DNA of 64,000 bases from Orobanche coerulescens. Taxonomy: Eukaryota; Streptophyta; Magnoliopsida; Lamiales; Orobanchaceae. The notes beneath the pieces are model-generated. The model was not told the DNA's origin. It saw nothing but the letters and a program-made list of their open reading frames with translations, and made no database searches. Location: positions 150,212,096 through 150,276,095 of the forward strand of contig CM065802.1 in NCBI GenBank assembly GCA_033398695.1. The letters run 5' to 3'. Positions 55,691 through 64,000 of this stretch are shown piece after piece; position 1 is the first letter of the stretch, and each line of letters starts with the position of its first letter. The position numbers and the translations under genes were made by a program.

Positions 55691-57897
55691 AAAAAAATGT
55701 GTAAATTACAATTTTTTTAAAAATAAAATAAAATCTTGTATCACAAATTTTTATGTAGCAAAAATGAAATATATAAATATTGGATCATACACAACCGGCA
55801 AAAGCCCAAAACACCAAAATTTCATCATGAAATTAGTACCCAAAACAAAATACACACATAAATTTATTAAACAAGTCAGCAACAACATTGGGCTTCAAAT
55901 TATTAAACAAAATCCTCCAAGTCTCCAAAAGTTTCCAGCAACTGCTTCAAATTCTTCTGGTCCTCATCAGTGTATGAAGAACTCTGAGGAAGTAAGTCTA
56001 CTTTCATCCTTCATATGAAAAAAGGAAAGGAAAAAAAAAGGTCTTGAAGATTAGAACTTAAAAATGAAGGTGCATAATCAGAAATCAACAGATAGAGGAG
56101 AGACACCATTTATTTCATATGTACGTGAAAAGAAAAGAAGTGTATAAGAATTACGGGGTAATAAGAAATGAAGAAAAATGTACATACAATAATACGAACG
56201 GAAGCATCTGCACTTACAAGTTGATCCACTTTGTTGAGTCGAAGTTAGTTTAATAACAGAAGAAAATATTGAGGGGGTGATCTCTTCTTACATGACAAAA
56301 TAACCTGGATATCCATATGTTACCGTTGGTTAGTTGAAACTATGTTCTATCTGTGACTAGGCAATGACAGATTTCTTTGATCTGCTTTGTAGCTATTTTA
56401 TGTTATCTGGTTGCTCTCACCCATTCCCTTTTTTCTGCTTGGACAGATTTCTTTATGTCGACAAGAAGTATAATTTGGGTTCTAAACGTAGACAAGTATC
56501 TCTAATAGGTGTATATTTCAAATAAATTGTACAAGTTGCATTCGTAATACAGTGAGACACTAGACAAATAGACAAATTGCACACGCGCACACACAAATAG
56601 ATAATCCAAGAAATCAAACAAGGTTTTATCAACTCTATTATGCCACGTGGTCATTGCAAATTCCAAATAGAGTTGGCAATCACATGCGAAAAGAAAACCG
56701 CCATAATTTGGATCCTACACATGATAAGAGCTTTCTGGCAATTCCTAGGTTGTAAAGCAGAGTTTTGCCATAAACCTTCCTCTATTACTAATGACTTTGA
56801 CAACAAATAAAAATGTATCTACATCTATTGTACTTTGACACAAGCTGCTTTGATCTTCATGAGGGACACAAATCAGAGACCAGTCAGATTTTTCAAATAT
56901 TAAAAAACAGCTATATGTAATCCATAAGACTCTAATCAACTGAAATACACAAACCTGAAGCCGCTACCACTAATTTCGTTATAGTAGTTACCCAAATTTT
57001 TGCATGCTTAATGTGAAACAGAAGTCAAAATAAAGAATTTACAGATCATTGGAAAGAACTAAATCGGCTTGGACAGATTTCTTTGATCTGCTTTGTAGCT
57101 TCAATATTGTTATGTTAAGACAACCAGAAGGTTGGACCTTATGTAGGCCTGTAAGCAAGGTGCTTACTGATCTTCAACTCAAAAGAGACTACAACTCAGC
57201 ATACAATCATATTATGTTCGTTTTTTTGCCAATTGGTTTATAGCATATTATGTTCTGATTTCTTTTTGACAGGAGGGTCTTGTAGAGATCAGGGAAGATT
57301 ATGTTGAGGAAGATTCTTTCAAGACATCAGCAGGCCGGTTTAAACTTAATAATTTTTATTTGCACAATCAACTCATTTATTATGAAAAAAAAATAGTAGG
57401 AAATCGTACCACTCCAAATAAAAGCAGATCTGCAAATCTACAAATCAAAGCAGATAGTCCTTAGCCAGCAGATCTGCAAATCAAAGCCACAATCAAATAA
57501 AAACAACATTAGTTCAAATTCCAATCCAGTAGACTATTTCATTTGGAACAACAAGAGTATAAATTTCCATACCGATTCGATAACTATTTCCACTAAACCT
57601 AGAGTCCACATGTCATGAATAAAATAGTCCACTCCCATCACATTACAAAGTATATTTTCCTAAGACACGAACCAATAACACCCTAAAACAACACCGAGAA
57701 GATCAAGTAAGAAAACGCACTCAAAACGTAAACCAAAATATGTGTATGATAGAACATAAGACTTAAGGGTTAGGTAATGCGACCTCAATGGATTACGTGC
57801 TTTACGTCTGAGAAAACAAAAAGAAAAACAGGAAAAACATGTTAAAATAAACAAGAACATAGGTTAAAACTCATTAAATCAAATAGAAAGTTCACAT
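55691..57897 (-). other. hAT non-coding region downstream of transposase
   Basis: About 2.2 kb without a recognisable gene, AT-rich. ACAGATTTCTTTGATCTGCT occurs near 56368 and again near 57075, with a partial copy near 56444. It may hold the transcript 3' end. Confidence 0.5.
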
Positions 57898-60261
57898 TTA
57901 AACCTTATCCTTCTTCTTCACCCCATAAAGCTTACGACACCAATCTCCCGCACACATCAACATTTCAACGGTATTTGGCGCCAAAGAAGCACGGTAGGTA
58001 TCAATGACTCTTGTTCCGGCACTAAAAGTTGCTTCTGAAGCCACAGTGCTAATTGGGATGGCTAAAATATCAGCAGCCATTCTTGAAAGAATTTTGTACT
58101 TTGTAGCTTCTTTCCACCACTTCAATGCATCCAAAGTTGCAATATCAATCCCAACTGCATTCTCTTGGGTGAGTCGGCCATCTTCAAAGTAAGCATCTAG
58201 CTCATTTTTTTGTGGTTTACCACACTCAACTGAAGATAAATGACTTAGGATTGCACTCATACCCGTAGAACGAGATACTGCGGAATTGATATTTCTATTT
58301 TGTGCATTTGAATTGCAGCTCACTATTTGAGAACTAGATGTCGAAGATGATGGAGCAGATTTTTTAGAATACATCTTTTCATATTCAGCATATAGATCAT
58401 ACAATGCATCTCGAACAGTCCTTATATTTTTCTCAACTTCATGCGGCGCATAAATTCTCGGAAAGCAATGTTCAATTACCAACATTTTAAGACGAGGATC
58501 CAAAGCTATGAGAATGGACATCAGCAAGTTACACTCACCCCAATACTTATCAAATTTTATCTTCATCTTTTCAACCATATCCCGAATAAATGTATCTTCA
58601 TCCATAGCCTTGCCATTTAGAAGCTCCTTAATCTTACAAACCTCCACAAGATACAAATTCGAAGTTGGATATTCACTACCACAAATCACATGAGTAGATT
58701 CCCAAAATGCTTGTAAAACAGTACACACCTTCTCTACCTTTTCCCAATCTTCATCACTTGGGCATAAAGTAAATGTAACCTCTCTTTCCGAATAAATAGC
58801 AATGCAATCTTTGAACTTTAAAGCACACACTAACATCTCAAAATTGGAGTTCCATCTAGTCTTGCAATCATACAAAAGCACCCTTTCTGGCAAACAAGCT
58901 CGCTCAACTGCTCTAGCAAATTCCAAACGCCTAGCATCATTTTTATTGATGAAATCCACTGCAGCCCTAATAGTATCAACTATATCCTTAATCATACCAA
59001 GACCATCTTGAACCAACAAATTCAGAATATGAGCACAACACCTCACATGAAATAGCTTACCTTCAAGAATGAAGAAAGAAAAAGGTAAGAAAGGGCCATA
59101 ATACAGTGTTGTATAGAAAGTACAAAAATTTAGAACAATCCATTGACCAATTATTTCTATAAAAGTAAGAAATGAAGTGCGAAATCAATATACTAATAGC
59201 AACAAACAACTTACCTTTAAGAAGTAAGGACTTGGTTCTGGAAAAAGTATCCTTCAAGTGCTTTATGCATGTGTCGTTGTTTCTTGCGTTATCAATAGAG
59301 ATGGTGTAAACTTTGTTCTCCAAGCCCCAACCCCTTAAGCATTTAAATATTTCATCAGCAATGGCATGGCCTGGTCGAGGGGGAGGGATGTGAACAAAAT
59401 TCAATACTCTCTTGTGTAATCTCCAGTTGTTGTCAATCCAATGCCCCGTTAGCACCATATACTCAATTTTCTGATTTTTTGACTTCCACAAGTCAGTAGT
59501 CAAGCTGATTTTCGAAACTTTATGAAACACTTTTTTCAGCTTCTCCTTTTCTCTTTCATACACAACAAAACAGTCATTTTTAATGGTTTTCCTACTTATA
59601 TTGGTCCACTCAGGCATCCCTCTTTTCATCATTATATTGAAGCCTTCCTCCTGAACAATGATAAATGGGTGCTCATGCATAACCACCCACTCAGCTGCAC
59701 TTTCTTTCATGGCCGCCATATCAAACTTCCCCGAGTGAAGATAAGAGTGCCCCGGTGTAGTAGAAGTACCCTGTGGAAAACTAAGCTTCATTTGATTTGC
59801 TTTAGCCTTCTCATTTTTTTTTTCAGGCTCGGGCATTTCTCCAAGTGTCGGTTCATAGATGTCGTGCATCCACTAGCATAACATTTTAGCTTTTGGCCGC
59901 AATGGCTACACTCCAATTTCATCACTTTTACAGAACCTTCAACGACCTCAGTCTCTGTAAAAGATTTCCACACCTTCAATTTTTTTCGTCTTTTTGGTCT
60001 ATGTGCATCAAGACCATCTCCACCAGCATTCTCACCTCCAACTGCATTCTCACCTCCAGCTGCATTCTCACCAGTTTGCTCATTTTTGGCATCATCTTTC
60101 ATGTCTTCTATAACCTCATCATCACTACCTATTGTTTCATTTCCAAGTGATCCCAATTCTAATATATCATTATCATAATCATCAATTTCCATACCAGTTC
60201 TGTTTTCTCCTAAAATGTGGACTTGCGGATCAACATCTTTAGAAGATGTATACGAAGCCAT
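57898..60261 (-). CDS. hAT transposase, two exons, one homopolymer frameshift
   Basis: Exon 1 (60261-59215) starts [16 protein letters not shown]. It has a BED zinc finger (WKSFTE ... CSHCGQKL ... NRHLEKCP) and enters the transposase core ([10 protein letters not shown] with the first catalytic Asp region, [23 protein letters not shown]). Its donor AAAG|GTAAGT at 59214 and the acceptor TTGAAG|GTAAGC at 59061 give a 154 bp phase-1 intron, joining KG to [15 protein letters not shown]. Exon 2 (59060-57898) has the rest of the core ([20 protein letters not shown]) and the hAT dimerisation domain ([34 protein letters not shown]). The only break found is a run of ten A (59814-59823) in exon 1, where one base too few or too many shifts the frame just after the BED finger. 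It could be a real mutation or a sequencing error. The protein cuts and joins DNA in the nucleus. Confidence 0.88.
59061..59214 (-). other. hAT transposase intron
   Basis: GTAAGT...GAAG boundaries; removing it restores a conserved hAT core sequence across the junction. Confidence 0.85.
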
Positions 60262-60736
60262 TTTGACACCTTATAAAATTTATCAAATGGTTAAAGAAAT
60301 AAATGAATTTACAAACAAATTGCGGCTACTTTATTTGCATAAAAATAGATAGTAAAAAAATTGCAGCTACTTACGGCAGCAATGGATTCACGGCGGAGAT
60401 GTACGGAGATGAAGTCGCAGCGGAGATGTACGAAGCAGAAGCCGCACGATGGATTAGGGCTGGACTTCTGCCGTTGATCGATGGAGATTGAGTGGATTGG
60501 AGCCGATGATAGATGCGTCTCTAAGCATCGACGGAGATGGAATGGAGTGGAGCTGCGTCTCTGGGTTGAAGGTTTGGTGTTAGGAGATGGAATGGAGATG
60601 GACGGAGATTGAATGGAGTGCAGAAAATGAGTCGTGGCTGCGTCTTAGATTGAAGGTTAGGTTAGGTTTAGGTTTAATTAATAGTTATTATTTATTATAT
60701 ATTATATATAATATATATATATATATATTATATATT
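60262..60736 (-). other. hAT 5' non-coding region
   Basis: Upstream of the transposase start; includes short repeats of GGAGATG and an (AT)n-rich stretch at about 60691-60735. No other gene is seen. Confidence 0.5.
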
Positions 60737-60922
60737 AATGTTCGCGAACAGTTCGCGAACACCCGATCAAAGTATAAAATGTTCGATGTTCGGTTCGAAA
60801 ATACTCGAACATGTTCGCGAACATGTTCGGTTCGGTCAAACCGAACTCGAACTGACCGTTGACCGAGCTTTTTCACGAACAGTTCGCGAACGTTCGGTTC
60901 ATGGGCCACCCCTAGCTGCAGC

Positions 60923-61085
60923 TGACTTGTCTGGGCTGTATATGTATATCCCGATAGCGTGCGCTACTATATGATGAGTAGCGTGCGCTAGCTTTATTTT
61001 CCTCCTTCAAAATATTATCGAGCCGAGATTGATCTAATTAAATGTTTTGAATGTAATAATCATCAAAATACATTTTGAGTCAACA
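60923..61085 (-). repeat. copia-3 5' LTR, outer part
   Basis: The last LTR piece, matching 37998-38159, with two palindromes (about 60955 and 60979). It ends GAGTCAACA before the GAAGC duplicate. Confidence 0.92.
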
Positions 61086-61976
61086 GAAGCAACCTATATT
61101 CTTGGAATTCGGTTCTACCGGGATAGAGCGAAGAGAATAATAGGTCTTTCCCAATCCCTCTATATATATAAGATATTAAAGTGATTTAAGATGGATTATT
61201 CTAAAACAGGGTTCCTACCGATGTGACATGGAATAAAACTCACCTCGAAGATGTGTCCTCAAAGTGAGAAGCAACGAAAGGAAATGAGTAATATACCATA
61301 TGCTTTGGCCATGGATAGCCTTGTGTATGCTATGTTGAGTACTAGACCTGACATTGCGCATGTTGTGAGCATGGTAAGTAGGTTTCAGGCAATCTCAGGT
61401 AGGGATCATTGGACCTCCGTAAAGAATGTTTTCAAGTACTTGACAAGGACTAGAGATCTAGTTCTTATGTATGGTGGTGGAGATCTGAATGTGATGGGAT
61501 TCACTGATTCATACTTCCAAGGAGAGAAAGACGATTCGATGTCCACTTCTGGCTACATTTTTACTATTAATGGAGGAGCAGTATCTTGGCGAAGCGCAAG
61601 CAAAGCGCGACTACTGATTCCACTTGTCAGGCTGAGTATCAAGCGGCCTCGGAGGCCTCTAAGGAAGGGTTTTGGATTAAGAATGTTCTAGGTGAACTTC
61701 AAGTGACACCATGTGCTGAGCGGCCTGTTACGATTTTGTGCGATAATGACGGAGCTGTTGCGCAGGCCAAGGAGACGATGTTTCACAACAATACAAAACA
61801 TATTGAGAGAAGGTATCCTCTCGTGAGAGAATTTGTTCGCAAAGGATACATTGTGATGCATATATTAAACTCAGAAGACAATGTCGCTGATCCACTGACT
61901 ACGCCACTTTGTCAGATAAGCTTGGAGCATCATCTGGAGAACATGGGTATTAGATGCCATAGTGTGTGATATTGAG
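61086..61976 (+). pseudogene. copia-2 RT C-terminus and RNase H
   Basis: Resumes with ATYILGIRFYRDRAKRIIGLSQ, then YALAMDSLVYAMLSTRPDIAHVVSMVSRF (usually GSLMYAM), KYLTRTRDLVLMYGG, and the RNase H part GFTDSYFQGEKDDSMSTSGYIFTINGGAVSWRS. After a frame change near 61600 it reads STCQAEYQAASEASKEGFWIK, ILCDNDGAVAQAKE, HIERRYPLVREFV and ends at a stop near 61969. These are the copia RNase H motifs. Confidence 0.85.
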
Positions 61977-61977
61977 T

Positions 61978-61990
61978 GCAAGTGGGAGAT
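61978..61990 (+). other. copia-2 polypurine tract
   Basis: GCAAGTGGGAGAT precedes the 3' LTR start TGCTAGGAATATG. Confidence 0.75.
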
Positions 61991-63411
61991 TGCTAGGAAT
62001 ATGCCCTCGAATGCCACTAAGAGGATGTATAAGAGAGGGCATTGTACTTGTTATTATGTGAATTATTATTTGAAGGCAATTAAATATTTCTTTATTTACT
62101 GGTAGTAGCTGGCATTCCTGACTCATAAATATATATAAAGAAACTAGTCCGTGTATTTGAGGGGAAAATATTCCACTCCTTATTGGATAAGGGGATCAGC
62201 ACTGGAAAGGTTTATGGCTCAAATACTTAAACTTGACTGGGCGTTAAGTTTATGTGAAGACTTGTATGGCATGTTCTTTGACTAGGAGAGTGCCTATGCT
62301 AATGAGATTAGTATACTCGAACCGACTCACCCTCGATTCGTCACAAGGATTTCCCTCCGGGACAGTTAATGACGGAATCAAAAGATTGTGATAGGTATTC
62401 GTGAACCTTCGACTTGAGGATTTAGTAGGGATGTGCTTGTGACGTTAAAATTTTCACTAGATTAGTTCGACCCAGAAAGCCGAGCGGTGGGAATGAACCT
62501 CGACGTGCGTCTTGACGGACAACTAGTAGGCTTTACTAAATATCAAGACATGATTCTTTCTCCTGTAAGTGAACAGGTACATGTCCTATATGGTTATTGG
62601 TAGATGAGATCATAAGTATTTAGCCAAAGCATTGGAGCTAGTTGTATCGGATACACGAGAGCTCAGTGATCTCGATTCGCATTAACTCAAACATAGCATC
62701 AAGTACAGATAGGGTTTGAATGATCGTGACCCTATAACTTGATCGGGACATATGAAAGAAGGGTTTATACGTTTACTGATATTCACGACAGAATGATTCT
62801 TGAATGATCCCTATCATTCGTTCATAGTAAGGTTACAGTATAGGCTGCGGGACTGGCTAGGTGGTGCTATACCTCTTTGGTTCCTCCCATTGCTTAATGG
62901 GACGGACCTACCGAGTAGCGCATTGGGGAGACGATGGAATAATTTGAATTGCATCTCTTATTGTGAAATTTAGACATTGGATGTCTTATTTAATTTATTA
63001 TAAAATTAAATCGGTCGAGTGAATTAAACAAATTACTGGGTATTAATTTAGTTCGTGCATTATTATTCTTAGAGAAATAATATCATAATATAATTAATTA
63101 ATTAATTAGATTAATCAATTGTATTAATTTTAATTGAGACGAACCAAGATGTATCAGTCGGACTGGATACACGATGTTCCGTTTCATGGACCGAAATGAA
63201 CTAACTCCTCTCCTCACATGTCTTGGCCGCCCCTACTACCATGATGCTTCATGGTATGTCATTGGTTTCCTAATGGTTCCAATTTGTGGGATTGGGGATG
63301 ATTTACTTTGTGTATTTTATTTTAAAGGGTTTTTTATGTTATGTGTGGACTTTATTTATTTACACTAACACCACCATCATTGTCATCTCCCTTTGGAAGA
63401 GATTGTCCATT

Positions 63412-63455
<44 letters not shown>

Positions 63456-63715
63456 CATCTTCTTGAGATTCTTACACTCTTAGATAGAGAAAGAAAACAA
63501 GAACAAAATTCATATCACTTGGAGTGATCATAATCTTGAGAGATCATTTCCTACTACTCTATTCTAGCCATATCGTTGGAGGATAATTAACTGGATAGTT
63601 GTTCCGATCATCTCCCGGTGCGTGGCTACTAGAGATGCGGTGCTTTCAGCGTTTTGATCATCGAGGGATTATCATATCGAATTGCGGTCACCGGGATCAA
63701 CCTCAACATTCAATC
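61991..63715 (+). repeat. copia-2 3' LTR, truncated at its end
   Basis: Begins TGCTAGGAATATGCCC and follows the 5' LTR with many substitutions and a deletion of about 50 bp near 62290. Similarity stops after CAACATTCAATC (about 63715), where the 5' LTR still has about 140 bp to go. It contains a (GA)n run at 63415-63451. Confidence 0.85.
63415..63451. repeat. (GA)n microsatellite in copia-2 3' LTR
   Basis: About 18 GA units; the partner of the longer run in the 5' LTR. Confidence 0.95.
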
Positions 63716-63747
63716 AAAGGACTTCAAGGGTATGTTTTCATATCTTT
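63716..63747. other. short unassigned junction
   Basis: 32 bp between the truncated copia-2 LTR and the Cassandra-like repeat. I recognise nothing here. Confidence 0.4.
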
Positions 63748-63972
63748 TGTCACATCCCGGGACCCCTCCGCCGTAGCATGATATTGTGCGCTCTGGGCGC
63801 TCTCCTCTGAGCTGGCCCTCACGGTTTTGTTTCTGGGAGCCCAACGAGCAGCTTCCCAGGAGGTCACCCATCCTGAGACTGCTCCTCGCACCAGCACGCT
63901 TAACTTCGGAGTTCTCATTACCCCGAAGCCACTGGGCTCCCAAAAGGCCTCATGCTATAAGGTGTCACGACA
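63748..63972 (-). repeat. Cassandra-like TRIM LTR or fragment with 5S rRNA-like sequence
   Basis: On the minus strand the sequence reads TGTCGTGACACC...GGGTCCCGGGATGTGACA and contains the 5S gene internal control regions: AACTCCGAAGTTAAGCGTGC (about 63914-63895) and AGGATGGGTGACCTCCTGGG (about 63875-63856). A 5S-derived segment inside a short LTR is the hallmark of Cassandra terminal-repeat retrotransposons in miniature. The rest of the sequence (GGGAGCCCAGTGGCTTCGGG before it, GCTCCCAGAAACAAAACCG after it) is not 5S rRNA, so it is not a normal 5S gene. If complete, it is an LTR of about 225 bp. Confidence 0.75.
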
Positions 63973-64000
63973 CGCTCAAATAAGGCACTTCGCCCGCTCT
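63973..64000. other. end of window
   Basis: 28 bp beyond the Cassandra-like LTR; too short to assign. It may be the internal region or flank of that element. Confidence 0.3.

Larger units (their letters stand above)
55486..60914 (-). mobile_element. hAT DNA transposon, about 5.4 kb
   Basis: Ends TAGGGGTGG...CCACCCCTA, flanked by the 8 bp duplication GCTGCAGC (55478-55485 and 60915-60922); terminal inverted repeat, 8 bp duplication and transposase all fit the hAT superfamily. Both ends are rich in GTTCG/CGAAC motifs (about 55496-55690 and 60737-60900), likely transposase-binding subterminal repeats. The uninterrupted target (GCTGCAGC once) is visible in the other copia-3 LTR at 37989-37996. 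Confidence 0.93.
36583..61085 (-). mobile_element. copia-3: Ty1/copia element (SIRE-like) with a third ORF
   Basis: Minus-strand element inserted in copia-2 RT with TSD GAAGC (36578-36582 and 61086-61090). The 3' LTR is 36583-38159. The 5' LTR is in three pieces (44965-45730, 54860-55485, 60923-61085) because Ty3-D and a hAT element landed in it. Without insertions the element is about 9.9 kb. It encodes gag, a nearly intact pol, and a third ORF placed where SIRE-like elements carry an env-like gene. Its coding regions are the best preserved in the window. Confidence 0.93.
20530..63715 (+). mobile_element. copia-2: Ty1/copia element carrying two nested insertions
   Basis: The 5' LTR (20530-22449) and 3' LTR (61991-about 63715) are similar, and the order gag, protease, integrase, RT, RNase H is that of Ty1/copia. 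Ty3-B interrupts the protease-integrase region and copia-3 interrupts RT. The coding parts join in register across both insertions. The 3' LTR lacks about its last 140 bp relative to the 5' LTR, so the right target duplicate (expected AGGAG) is not found. Confidence 0.88.

Noticed and set aside
60587..60974. Small frames at the right end of the hAT element
   Set aside because: They are built from GTTCG subterminal repeats and the (AT)n stretch.
63841..63943. Functional 5S rRNA gene
   Set aside because: Only the internal control regions match; the ends differ from 5S rRNA and the surrounding unit looks like a Cassandra-type LTR.

Overview
The window is plant nuclear DNA, almost certainly from an angiosperm and probably a eudicot. 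It is dominated by LTR retrotransposons with plant-type polyproteins, tRNA-iMet or tRNA-Asp primer sites and long LTRs. There is also a plant LINE, a hAT DNA transposon, a 5S-bearing Cassandra-like terminal fragment, and the terminal exon of one host gene, methionine gamma-lyase (MGL). I could not assign a species. Apart from the MGL exon I see no host protein gene, tRNA gene or genuine rRNA gene.

Layout. 1-6936: 3' part of a decayed chromodomain Ty3/gypsy element (Ty3-A) with a 2.8 kb 3' LTR. 7040-7590: last exon of MGL. 7914-10549: 5'-truncated LINE on the minus strand. 10559-11388: unassigned sequence, then the 3' internal tail of a Ty1/copia element ending in a polypurine tract. 11389-20529: Ty1/copia element copia-1, whose LTR is split by the small gypsy element Ty3-C (12042-16100, TSD AGTAT) and whose pol is cut by copia-2. 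20530-about 63715: copia-2, split by Ty3-B (25266-34867, TSD AAACC) and by copia-3 (36583-61085, minus strand, TSD GAAGC). The right LTR of copia-3 in turn holds Ty3-D, an Athila-like element (45731-54854, minus strand, TSD GCATG), and a hAT transposon (55486-60914, 8 bp TSD GCTGCAGC). 63748-63972: Cassandra-like 5S-containing repeat. Insertion order is therefore copia-1, then copia-2, then copia-3, then Ty3-D and hAT.

Most notable pattern. Copia-3 (Ty1/copia) and Ty3-D (Ty3/gypsy) are unrelated superfamilies, but both carry an extra third ORF downstream of gag or gag-pol. Both extra proteins share an organisation: an N-terminal region containing an FYA motif resembling the putative plant transposon protein family, and a charged coiled-coil C-terminus. 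In each element a dense array of short CpG-rich palindromes sits just upstream of the LTR TATA box (TWRCGYRCGYWA in copia-3, TGTGCCGCGGCACA in Ty3-D). A second array of the same element-specific palindrome sits in front of the third ORF, followed by another TATA-like box and, in Ty3-D, a plausible 5'-UTR intron. Ty3-B carries the same 12-mer type as copia-3 in its LTRs but has no third ORF. I infer a self-recognition module: an accessory protein with its own internal promoter acting through palindromes in the LTR, perhaps as activator or anti-silencer, which Ty3-B may exploit. The array positions are visible in the sequence; the function is a hypothesis.

Most element coding regions are broken by stops and frameshifts. 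The best preserved are copia-3 pol (996 codons open), the copia-3 third ORF (412 codons open), and the hAT transposase, whose only break I found is a homopolymer frameshift.
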